Source of the DNA: Pseudozyma flocculosa PF-1
Taxonomy: Eukaryota; Basidiomycota; Ustilaginomycetes; Ustilaginales; Ustilaginaceae
Assembly: GCF_000417875.1 (NCBI RefSeq)
Contig: NW_006920881.1
Location: 334,995-393,953 of the forward strand
DNA length: 58,959 nt
Direction of reading: 5' to 3'
Made by a program: the position numbers and the translations under genes. The notes beneath the pieces were generated by a model. The model was not told the origin of the DNA. It worked only from the letters and a program-made list of their open reading frames with translations, and made no database searches. Shown here one piece after another: positions 18,399 to 28,416 of this stretch (the first letter of the stretch is position 1; every line of letters starts with the position of its first letter).

Positions 18399-19589
18399 TC
18401 AATCATCCGCAATGGGCGCCTCTTCGTCGAGATACCTGAGCAGTCGCACCCTGAGCTCCGTTGTCTCGTCGCCGCGGAGCGTGTCCGAGACAAAGTAGCA
18501 CTCGGTCTGCATCTGGACCTGTTGGATGGAGGGGGGAAAAAGGGGGGGGGGGGGGGGGGGTTGGAGGGAAGGGCGAACCAGAACGAGGACATGCCGACAA
18601 GAGGAATCGGGCCGCAGCAGCAGCGATGGTCAGCAGGTGCATCGTGGGTTAAGGACGAGGCCCGCCGAGGGCTGATACTTGCCATTTCGAGGGCACCGCG
18701 CAACACTCCTGCCAGCACGTTGGAGAACCAGAGGCCGCCCTGTCTCGCATCGTCAGGCAGCTGGACGAACTCTGCCAAAGGGTTCTCGTCAAACGTCAGA
18801 CTGAACTCTTGCCCGGCTTGCGACGCTGCTGTCCCCGCCATGACCCCCGCTGCCGTCGTCGCCGCCGCCGCCGCATTCGCCTCGCTGGACGCGCCAGCGT
18901 TTGTACCGCCAGAGGCCAATGAAGAGAGATGAGCGACGTTGGGTGTGATGTTGAGGAACATCTTGAAGCCGACCTAGGGGAGCGGAGCAGGATGGCGGAG
19001 GGGCAGTCGAGGTCAGCTGGATGCCACAGTCGGCGCGAGCATCATGGCATCAACGTTTAGAGCGTACCTTGCTGACCACCTCCCCGACCTCCTTGAAATC
19101 GGAGCAGCGCGTCATGTTGGTCCTTGCGAGGAAGTCCTCGATGAGCCTCGTGCCGATATTGTAGCCCCTGTGTAGATGCAAATTCGGAAGTGGACGATGT
19201 GGAAGGCAGTTCGAATCAGTAGCCTTGTCGACAACAGCCGCATTGACGATAAGGAGTTAAAGCGATGACGAGATGGCAAGGGAAAGCAGCGAGCCACGCA
19301 CATCTTCTCGAGCTGCTTGTTGACCTCTGCGTAGTCTTCGTAGTCCTTGATCATCTGGACCACCAGGGCGCCGTAGGTGAGGGTGAAGAGCTCTGCATTC
19401 TGCGGTCGCCGTGAATTCGAGAAGGCGCGCGCAAAGCAGCCAGCCGGGTCAGTGACGTTTGGTGATGAGCGGGCGGGGGCCAACCGCAGGCATGGCTGGC
19501 GGTCGACCTGCTGCGGGCGCACTCACGATCTTCTCGGTCCGGTTCTTCCAGAGATCCTCGCCGGCCGCCTTGTACTGTTTCGTGGACAT
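18399..19589 (-). CDS. BET3: TRAPP complex subunit BET3 (TRAPPC3)
   Basis: Five exons, 19589-19527, 19399-19302, 19167-19068, 18973-18683 and 18518-18399; 223 aa. BET3 is a core subunit of the TRAPP vesicle-tethering and Rab-exchange complexes at ER-Golgi membranes. Family blocks in order: MSTKQYKAAGEDLWKNR, AELFTLTYGALVVQMIKDYE, NIGTRLIEDFLARTNMTRC, FKMFLNITPNV, EFSLTFDENPLAEFVQLPDD, LWFSNVLAGVLRGALEM and VQMQTECYFVSDTLRGDETT. The family cysteine in TRCSDF (human NVGRCHDF) is present. Exon 4 carries an Ala/Gly-rich insertion of about 35 residues (GGTNAGASSEANAAAAATTA and onward) that the compact family usually lacks. Intron 4 (18682-18519) begins GCAAGT, a GC-AG intron, because only this boundary keeps LEM|VQM in frame. 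Other introns are GT-AG. Confidence 0.93.
18542..18560. repeat. Homopolymer of 19 G inside BET3 intron 4
   Basis: A run of 19 consecutive G on the plus strand (C on the transcribed strand), preceded by another GGGGGG. It lies in the GC-AG intron, about 24 nt upstream of the acceptor as transcribed, where it acts as an uninterrupted C tract. Run length is unreliable in assemblies. Confidence 0.85.
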
Positions 19590-21516
19590 CGTGGAGGGGT
19601 TTCCCAGGCTGTGCTGCGAGTGAACAGAGTCGCTGGTGCAGATAGAGGCTGGGCAAGGTCGACGTGGGGAGTAGAGTAGTGGAGAAGAAGGGGCCCAGGC
19701 CAGCGCTCCAAAACGGGGCGCCAGACTGAGGCGGGGCAAAAGGGTGGCCCGTGGGTTGGCCTTTGGACGAGCCGCTCTCCTTGTCGGATCCGGGTTTGCC
19801 CCAGAATGGCGTGGCGCGGCGTGGCCAGCCAAGCCAGCCGCTCCACCAACAACAGAAAAAAGCCCCGAGGGCCAGCTGGACCCTGGGCTGCCTGGGCATG
19901 CTGCAGCCTCGGCCTGAAGGTTGCCTGCTGCCTGCCTGCCCCTGCCCCTGCCGGGCGTCCCCTTTTGCTGTCTGCAAAGATCCGCGCCTTTGGGCTGCCA
20001 GGGGTCACGTCGAAGCCTGCAGAGGCATGTCGTGCACCTGCCAGAACTCGCCTGCCGATCTCATGCTGCCGCTCCTTCTCTACGGTCTGCTTCCATCCCT
20101 CACTTTCAGCGAAGTCTTGCTGCCTTGCCTGCCACCCTCTCTGCTCGCTCGTCGCGGCACCGGCACCGGCACCTCTTCACCCTCACGCCCTGTCCCAGAT
20201 GCTTCACAATCCGCGCCATGCGCGCCTCGCACCGGGATCCAAGAGAGGCGCAAGTGGTCAGAGAGCGCCAGAGTAGGGGCCAAGTGGTGACTCTGACTCT
20301 AGGACGCGGTGCCAGCCTACGGCCAAAGCCCCCTCCGCCTGCATGCTCTTTGCAAGCCCGTCTCATTCCTGAGGCCTGCTCAGACGCGCCGCACGCCTGC
20401 GCCCTAACGAGCATCCAGGACAGAGCAGCATCTCCTCGCGCAACGCCCGCCTCTCTGGTGGCCGCCGTGTTGCCCGCCTGCCTCTGCGAGCCCAAGCCTT
20501 GCTCTGGACGCCTTCCAGGGGACTAGGTGGCTTTGCCAACCACGTTAGGCTCGCCAGCTTCGCGCGGCTCGCCGGCGGCAGAATGGCAGGCAGCGCCGGC
20601 TGTCTTTCCTCTTTTGGTCCTCGTCGTCGCAAGAGGCTCCGGACCATGCATGTCAGGCTGCCTCCGGCGACTACAGCTGCTCACGCGCACTTCCGGGCTC
20701 GTCTATCACGGCATGGATCGCCCTCGCCCGCCTGCAGCTTTCTTGTCCGGCTGCCTTGCCCCTTGCGTGTTTCGATCCATGCTCGATCTGGAAGGTGGCC
20801 TGTTTCGGGCTCGACTGACGCGTTCGCCGTTCTGGCATCCCTCCGGCTTCACGAGGCCATCGTCGAGGTGGCGTGCCATGCTTCACCTTCTTTGACACTC
20901 TTGCTGAGCCGACGTCGTCCCATCTCGGTCCGGCACCGAAACGAGACGAGCACCACTAGCCCGGCCTGCCAGACTCCGGCCGCTCGCGACGTGATGGACG
21001 ATGGTCGCGAACGGAACGGCGATTCAGGCGCAGCTGGGATCACGCCCGGCCGGACACTCTTCCTCAACGTCTCTCACCCAGCTTGGCCCCTCCTGAACGG
21101 GGTTCCTCCCGGACGCCTCTCGCTACTTTCCTCTCCACCACCACCATCCACACTCCGTCTCCTTTGCCGCTCCCCTCCCCTCCCCTCCCCGCCACGCTCC
21201 GTCCGGCAGCGTTCTCTGCTCCTCCCCTCCCCTCCCCTTCCCCCTTCTCCCTTCCTCCCCCTTCGTCCCCTGCCTTTCCCTTTCCGCCTATCCCTTGTTC
21301 GCTGCTCTGTTCTTGTGTCTCGTCGCCACCTCATCGCTACCCTCGCCACCGCACCGACTGCACGCGTCTACCGACAAGCTCGACACTTCAAGCGAGGGTC
21401 CGACGGCTTCATTCTTCCGAGGCGACACTCGGTCACCCGCCCAGCACCATTCCACTCGCTGCAGTCAGCACGACCGACAAACTGCAATCCTTGTGCGTCA
21501 AAACAAGGCCATCAGC
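19590..21516. other. Intergenic region between BET3 and the AXL2-like gene
   Basis: About 1.9 kb between divergent genes. The right part (about 21120-21330) is strongly C/T-rich on the plus strand, like a promoter-proximal pyrimidine tract or long 5' leader. A long open frame from 20499 runs into the AXL2-like frame's neighbourhood but has low-complexity composition. No RNA gene was found. Confidence 0.5.
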
Positions 21517-24500
21517 ATGCGCAGCTCTCTGGGCTGCAGGCCCGGCACGTCTCAAATACGCACCGGACTGGCGCTGTCGGCTCTCCTACTCGTTTCCGGA
21601 TCACTAGCGGACGTGACCTTGCGGAACCCGATCGCAGGCCAGCTGCCCCGGATCGCCAGGCTAGACAGCCCCTATTCGTGGTCGTTTGGGTCCGACACCT
21701 TCACCACCGACAATGTCGGTCACACGATCTCGTACGACGCCCAGGGCCTCCCGAGCTGGGCGACATTCGACAGCGTCTCGAGGACTATTTCGGGCAGCCC
21801 CCGAGCCAGCGATGCAGGTTCGGCGACAGTGACGATTGTAGCGTCCGAAGAAGGGGGTGAATCGGCGCGCGACAGCTTTGACCTGGTCACCCGTGCGGGC
21901 CGTGGCGCCTCCCTCAACAAGCCGCTCCCACAGCAACTGCCCGAAGCAAGCAGCCTGTCTCCTGGCAACATACTGCCTGGCGGCGAGCAGCACCTACCTC
22001 TCGGCTGGTCTTTCAGCCTTGGGTTCGCCGGCGACACCTTCACCTCTCCCTCTGGCAACCTTCGCACCGCGGCCCGACTCTCCACCGGGGCTCCGCTGCC
22101 CGGATGGCTGCACTACGACCCGACGCTGACGCTCTGGGGTGTCGCTCCGACCACACCGGGCAACGAGGGAAGCAGCTTTGAGGTCGTGGTATCAGCCTCG
22201 ACCGTCGACGGATACAGCGACGCGAGCAGCTCGGTCGTGCTCGTGGTCAGCGCAGGCGCCCTGACGCTTGGCCGGCCGCTGCGTGCAGTCAACGCGACCG
22301 CCGGATCAGCATTCGAGCACACGATCGAGCCGCCTCAAGTCTTGATCGATGGGAGGCAACAAGCTGGTCAGACCAACTTTGACGTCGCTCTCGATACCAC
22401 AAGCTACCCCTGGATGAGCTTCGACGCCTCTTCTCGCGTGATCAAGGGTACCCCCCCGGTCGACACCACCGGAAATACATCATCAACACTGATGGTGCCG
22501 ATTTCGATCAAGGACGCCGACCACGACGCCCTGCAGACCAACCTGACCTTCAACGTCTTTCCCAGCGCGTTCACTGATTCGACACTGCCGGACGTCTCCG
22601 TGCAGAGTGGAAAACGCTTCCAAGTGGACCTCGCACAGTACATTCGCGCCGGAGGCGACCAGCGCCGCCCCCCCGTCAATGTGACCCTGGATCCTCCCAG
22701 CGCGATGGACTGGATCAATGTCGACAAAAAGGGCCCCAGCCTCTCCGGTCAGGCGCCTGCCGAGCTCAAGGATGCCAAGGTCAGAGTCACGCTGCAGGCA
22801 GTCAACCCCGACGGTGCCGGTGGTGGTGTCAGCAGCACCAGCTTCATGCTTTTGTCTTCCGACCGTGCCGCACCTGCTCCTTCCACAAAGCCCGGGGGGC
22901 GAGACAACGCAGATGTCGGAGGAAGCAAAGGGCTCAGCAGCTCGGCCAAGATTGCGCTTGCCGCATCGCTGGGGTCTGTCGGAGGCATTTTCCTCCTTGT
23001 CCTGCTGATGATGTGCTGCCGTCGCACGTGCGCGGCTGAGGAGCATGACACGCACGGACGCCAGCTCGATTTCGACACCTCTGCCGACGACGATCGCACC
23101 TTGACCGAGGGCAAGTCGCCGATGATGGTCTTCGGTGCCAAGTCCAGCCCGCTGATGCAGAAATGGCGCCGAGCCAAGCATCGCGACGATGCCAGCCCTT
23201 ACCTCCACGCCGGACACTCACCCTATTCGGAGAAACGCATCGTCGGAGGCGGCATCATCTCGTCCAAGGTGTCGCGCGAGAACATGGGCAAGAGCGGCTC
23301 ACAGGTCTCGATCACCATGCACAACGTGGGGGAGCCGGCGACGGGCCCGGTGCCGACGCAGGAAGAGCGCCCGACCAAGTCGAAGCTTCTCGGCTTCCTC
23401 AAGGTCAAGTCCAAGTCGGGCCGCAGCCTCGTTCGGGATGCCACATTCAACAGCGCCCACCGCAACGCGCAGGCTGCGGGCAGCATCGGTCTCGGACTCG
23501 AGGGTATCGTCGATGGCGACAACCCTTACGGCGACCCGAACCTGCCCATAGGCCACTCTCGCAGCCATGCTCGAAGCAGCTGGGAGAGTGACCTTTGGAT
23601 GCATGACGGCTCGCGGGCCAGCAGCCGTCACAGCCAGCGTGCCGAGACGCCAGGTAGTGGATCCGTCTCGATCTCCATCTTCAGCGGCGACTCGAGGTCC
23701 GAATCACCGACCGAGGTGCCCGTCCGCCGCGGCGGCTTGGTGCCCATGCGCCACCGGAACGCTCACATCAACGACAGCCCGGCCTTCAACCTCGGCCACG
23801 GCTTCGACACGCGCCCGACAGAGGCCGACGGCGATCACGACGTCAACCGTTCGCGCCACCGGCTCGCCAACATGACGACAAGCGCCACTATCGACGAGGA
23901 GCTGGATGGAGACGTCGATGCTGTCGTCACGCGCGCTCGCAAGGTGCAGGTGCAATCGACGGGCACCGTCTCTGCGCCACAGCAGGTGACCATCCAGCCC
24001 GGCCAGCGCAACACGTCCCACCGCGTCGTGGCCATGGACCACGACATCAGCAGCAGCGTGGCCGCCTTCGAGGATGCCGAGGACGAGCCTGTCTACGTCG
24101 AAGACGTGCTGCGCCGAGAACAGGAGCAAGCCTCGTCTGCCGACCAGGGAAAGCGCACCAGCTACATGCCCGGCCTAGGCGGTGCCGACATCAGCGCGGT
24201 GCGGTTCGACGACGGCCCCGCCGAGCGGACGATTGTCAGGCCCGAAGAGACTGTGCGCGTCGTCCGCCCCTCGATCGCTCCGCTGCCTCCAACGCCGCAG
24301 CTCCCTATCGGCGGCGCCGACACCGAGGCAGCCCTCGACTTTCCCTTCGACACTGCCCCTGCCCCTGACCGCCGCCGACCGAGCTCAATGAGCGGGCAAG
24401 GTGGGCGACACCGGCAGGCTGAGCAGCATGTCCGAGCAACGCCCGGCGAGCTGATCCGGGTCAAGGTGCTCTCTGCCTCGCAGGCGCCGCCCATCATGGG

Positions 24501-24930
24501 CGGAGCGCCCGACTCCCCGGGCAAGAGGAGCGGGCGGCGGCTCAACTATACACCGGTATTGCAGGACGACAAGTACGTCGAGTACTGGAACACGCGGCCC
24601 AGCTTCCTCGAGTGGCTCACCTGGGACTCTCGGATGCAGGAGCTGAGCGGCACGGTGCCGCCCAAGTTCGGCCCGACGCCCATCTCGCTGCGGATCGCCA
24701 TCCTGGCCCGCCCTGTGTATACGCCGCAGCAGGCGCCACCGAGCCCCGCGCTTGGCTCGAGCGGCGCCGCCGGGCGCAACAAGCGGCATTCTCGAGCTTC
24801 GAGCATCGAGTCGACCGCGACGGCCGTCGACGAAGAGGTTGTCGCCGTCGTCGTCGTGCACATCCAAAAATCCGGCCTCGATGGCGCGGGCGCCACCTCG
24901 ATCGAACTGCAGCGCGGCCACGCCTTCTAA
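21517..24930 (+). CDS. AXL2: AXL2/BUD10-like cadherin-repeat plasma-membrane protein
   Basis: Single frame of 1,137 aa, ATG 21517 to TAA. The N-terminus has a signal peptide: basic start, then TGLALSALLLVSGSLA. The ectodomain carries repeated dystroglycan/cadherin-like (CADG) units, each with a W-x-x-(F/Y)-D core followed by a G-x-(A/P) turn: LPSWATFDSVSRTISGSP, PLPGWLHYDPTLTLWGVAPT, YPWMSFDASSRVIKGTPP, and MDWINVDKKGPSLSGQAP. One transmembrane helix (IALAASLGSVGGIFLLVLLM, residues 478-500) is followed by CCRR and a 630-residue Ser/Arg-rich cytoplasmic tail. This matches yeast Axl2, which marks axial bud sites and interacts with septins. Near the C-terminus another CADG-like segment appears (RPSFLEWLTWDSRMQELSGT). 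The frame stays open upstream but lacks a signal peptide there, so this Met is chosen. Confidence 0.85.
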   Translation: MRSSLGCRPGTSQIRTGLALSALLLVSGSLADVTLRNPIAGQLPRIARLDSPYSWSFGSDTFTTDNVGHTISYDAQGLPSWATFDSVSRTISGSPRASDAGSATVTIVASEEGGESARDSFDLVTRAGRGASLNKPLPQQLPEASSLSPGNILPGGEQHLPLGWSFSLGFAGDTFTSPSGNLRTAARLSTGAPLPGWLHYDPTLTLWGVAPTTPGNEGSSFEVVVSASTVDGYSDASSSVVLVVSAGALTLGRPLRAVNATAGSAFEHTIEPPQVLIDGRQQAGQTNFDVALDTTSYPWMSFDASSRVIKGTPPVDTTGNTSSTLMVPISIKDADHDALQTNLTFNVFPSAFTDSTLPDVSVQSGKRFQVDLAQYIRAGGDQRRPPVNVTLDPPSAMDWINVDKKGPSLSGQAPAELKDAKVRVTLQAVNPDGAGGGVSSTSFMLLSSDRAAPAPSTKPGGRDNADVGGSKGLSSSAKIALAASLGSVGGIFLLVLLMMCCRRTCAAEEHDTHGRQLDFDTSADDDRTLTEGKSPMMVFGAKSSPLMQKWRRAKHRDDASPYLHAGHSPYSEKRIVGGGIISSKVSRENMGKSGSQVSITMHNVGEPATGPVPTQEERPTKSKLLGFLKVKSKSGRSLVRDATFNSAHRNAQAAGSIGLGLEGIVDGDNPYGDPNLPIGHSRSHARSSWESDLWMHDGSRASSRHSQRAETPGSGSVSISIFSGDSRSESPTEVPVRRGGLVPMRHRNAHINDSPAFNLGHGFDTRPTEADGDHDVNRSRHRLANMTTSATIDEELDGDVDAVVTRARKVQVQSTGTVSAPQQVTIQPGQRNTSHRVVAMDHDISSSVAAFEDAEDEPVYVEDVLRREQEQASSADQGKRTSYMPGLGGADISAVRFDDGPAERTIVRPEETVRVVRPSIAPLPPTPQLPIGGADTEAALDFPFDTAPAPDRRRPSSMSGQGGRHRQAEQHVRATPGELIRVKVLSASQAPPIMGGAPDSPGKRSGRRLNYTPVLQDDKYVEYWNTRPSFLEWLTWDSRMQELSGTVPPKFGPTPISLRIAILARPVYTPQQAPPSPALGSSGAAGRNKRHSRASSIESTATAVDEEVVAVVVVHIQKSGLDGAGATSIELQRGHAF

Positions 24931-27900
24931 TGGCTGCCATTGATGAGGCCGCACCGCCTTCGTACCTTCTCTCCCTGTCCAGCTTCTCTCTCCTCTCTCT
25001 GTCCCCGACCTAGATCTGCTCGGCGTCCAGACTCAGCGCATTCGCGCGGCTTTCTTCACGTCGCAGCCCCACCTTCGTTGCGCCTCTCTCTCTCTCTCCC
25101 TCGCTCTTTCTCTCGCAGCTCGCGCCTCGCTCCCTTGGTCGTGTCCCTGTGTAGCATATCTGTCCGGCCGTTGCTTTGTCCTTGCGGGGATCGAGGTTCC
25201 GCGCGCCCAGGCCGCCCCGGACCTCTCCCCGATAACGCTCCCTTGCCTCGCTCCTCTCTCTTTACCCGCTCCCTCATCCTCTCTGTAGCCCCATCATCAC
25301 CCTCCTTTCCCTCTCTTAGTCTGGCCACAGTACTGCATTGCACGGCACAGCGACAACCCCTTGTCGTCCTCGCCTTGTCTCAGCCTTGGAGCTCTTGGCT
25401 CGCAGCGTCGGCTCGGTCCCGAAACTCCGTATTCCACCACACTCTCTCCAAGGCCAAGAAGAAGTTAAAGGCCCAGCAACCATGATGCGATCGCTCAAGC
25501 CGGACATGCATACGTGACGCGGACGCGAGCCCGCTTGTCCCGGACCATCGGAAGTCCCGATGGGGATGAAGCTGAACCGCGCTTCCCGCTCAGCGCGGAC
25601 GGACGCCACTAGCATCGCCGCGTGGCAAAGACGCGGTGCTCAGAGGCACCGCACTCGCCCGTAGAGGCAGGTCGCCTGGCTGCTTGGCTGGAATGGCGTC
25701 GGTTCGGTCAGGTCCTGCGAGGATGGGTTGGGCCTGCACGCGCGGCGCGTTCCGTTCCTTTGTCTGGCCAGCAAGCAAGGCGCATGCCGTGGGTGTCCAA
25801 TTTGGCCAGTCCAGGGTCCTGGCCTCGCGTCGCCGAAACCTCAGCGCAGCGCAGCGTGAGAAGCAAGCAGCAAGCCAGCCGAGGCGAGACATGCCCCACG
25901 CCCGTGCGACGACCTGCAGCACGACGGTACCGGCCGCGGCCTGCCTGCTTCGGCCTGCCCGCCTTGGCGCCTCTCAGCGACGAACCAAGGCTGCTTAGCT
26001 TGCTTGTCGACGTGGTCATCCCAGCTTCCACTTCGGCTTCTCCGCGCTCGAGCAGCAAGGCAGGCACCCGTATCGTCTGGCCAAGGCCCTACCTGCTACT
26101 TCGATGATACTCTGGTACTAGAGCTGCTCGTTGCTACAACGGGCTTCCTGCTGAACCGGAGGCGACTCGATAAATTTGCCATCGAATCACGTCGCCTGGC
26201 ACATAGAGGCTGAGAGCCGAGCAAAGGCGAGAGGCGGCTGACCGATGCCACCTGGCCTCGCGAGCACAGCCCAGCTTCTGGACAATCCGACGGGACCGCT
26301 GGTACCGCCAGCCCGGCCACCGACACCACCGCCCGCGAACATGCGGTGCCTGGCACCAGCTCCATACCGAGGCATGTAGACGACGTCGTACCACGCTCGA
26401 CTTTTATCGCATTCCTCCTCGACCATCCCCATCTCCCCCCCTCCGCCACTTTCTAATTTCTCGATGGCCGCCGCAGCGACTGCACCACACTCCGTCATCC
26501 TACGCCGGGTCCTCAAGCCGCCTCGACGGGACCAGACCACGACAAGCTGAAACTTCGGCACGGCATGGTGCCACACTACTTGGCTTCATCACATCGATCG
26601 CAGCACCCACAGACGTACTGTCTTCGAAGCAGTTGGCCGGCCTTGCCGCGCGGTCATGCACGCGACCTCAGGCCGCTTGAGATGGTCCCTATCAATCGGC
26701 AAGAACGGCGCCTGCGCACCGATCTGGCCGTTCAGCTTGGCTTGGCTTGCTTGGTACTCGTCATGGAAGCGCGGCTTCCTACATACATACAACTGTACAA
26801 ACATTCCCCTATCGTGCATCCAGTCACTTGATCGCCGGCACGAAACAGCTCCGGGTACCGCCCCTGAACGATGGGCACGTCCGGCGTTCAGTGGCGGCGG
26901 CGGCGCTTCCTCCTGCGATCCCTTGCGTCCCCCAAAGGCGCCATGCTGATGCCTCACAATGGTCTGTTTGCCGTTCTCGTGTCTTTGCATTGTCAGAGGC
27001 GCCGCCTCTGCTTGCATTCCGCCTGCGATCGAGGCAGAGTCTGATCTCTCAACGTGTCAATTCGTCTCTCGGGCATGACCAGGTTGGTACCCACCTAAAG
27101 TGCGATCCGCTGCGGTCGCGTTGGCCGTCGCACGCGTCGAATCACCTACCCATCTACATGGCCTCTGCATCCACCTTGCGTGCCTCGTGTGCTGCTGTCG
27201 CAATCTGAGCCCCGCGTCGGCGACCTGAGCAGTTCTATAGACCATATCGTTCGGAGTACCACGCTCAGGGACGACTGCCACCCGACCCGGCGAGCACGGC
27301 ACCATGGCGTGGTCCTACCTCGTACAGTACTAGCTGTACATCGACATATACCTAGGTAGCTGCAGCCACGCAGCAGGGCATCATCGCCTCACCTACTGCT
27401 TATTTGTTCTGCAGCCGGCTATGCAGCCCACATGAGATGGGCCGAGATGCATGACACTGCTATCGGTGGCTGCCCTTTGCGGGACCACGGAGAGCGGGTC
27501 CCTACATGGCCACGTACATATAGGCAAGACGTCCTCGGCCGGCCGTAGAGATCCTTGCCCCTCGACCTGCCCCCTCCCCTCCAACACCGCGCTACCAATA
27601 CCGGGCTCGGGCTGAGACAGTCATCGGCATTTGGAGCAATCGGGACCAAGGACTCGGTGCACTCGGCCTCGACAACCTGCACGCACCCACCCATCCGCCT
27701 TCTTGTTTCGGCCCTCCTTCACATCGCGTGGCCATCGTTGCCACTGCTTTCTCTCGACGACGTTCGCCTTGCTCGCCTTTCAACACTGAGGCGCGAGTGC
27801 GGCCTCCAAGAGGCACCCAGCCTTTCCATCATCCTAAAGACCAGATCCCGGTACATCGCCGCAGGTGAGTTGGACCATGGAAGCGGCGAGGGATGTCTCA

Positions 27901-28416
27901 GCCAGGCGACTGGGAGCCCCGTAAACAAGCTTGCAGCGTCAGACGTAGACCTCACGCTCATGAGAAGCAACCCAACATCTGAGCTTCTCTCTGATCTCTG
28001 ACATGCACCTCTCCCTCCCACTCCACCTCCCTCTGCGCCTCTCTGTTTCTGCCGTGACACCCGCCCCCTCCCCCAACCCACGATCTACCTCGCACGATCT
28101 GCAGCGTCACACGAGGAACCCATCACGCCTTGCGATACCAACGCCTTTAAGAAAGTATCCAGTAGCGCCGGTGTGAGAAGACCTCTTCATCGTCAGAATC
28201 AAGGTGCCGCCTACTCCTTCTGGCTCCCCTCAAACCACCCGGTCCTGCCAGAAGTCTCTGGTTGAGCCACGTACCTCTCGCTCCATCACGGACGGCTTGT
28301 CGCCGGCCTCCGAGTCCGGACGAACGCGCGCTGTGAGGCCTCCTGCACCTCTATCATCTACCCCGGGATCGGCCAGGTGAGACGAGGTACAAAGACTGGC
28401 ACTCGAACATCAAATC
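24931..28416. other. Long gene-poor interval
   Basis: About 3.5 kb without a gene I can support. The left end (24960-25450) is C/T-rich. Codon bias in the open frames is poor. One minus-strand stretch at about 26650-26740 (LNGQIGAQAPFLPIDRDHLK) looks coding-like and could be a remnant exon of the small-barrel family. The 28000-28400 part is a plausible leader of the 28417 gene. Confidence 0.4.

Noticed and set aside
20499..21294. Open frame upstream of the AXL2-like gene
   Set aside because: C/T-rich, low-complexity, and ahead of the signal peptide; more likely leader or promoter.
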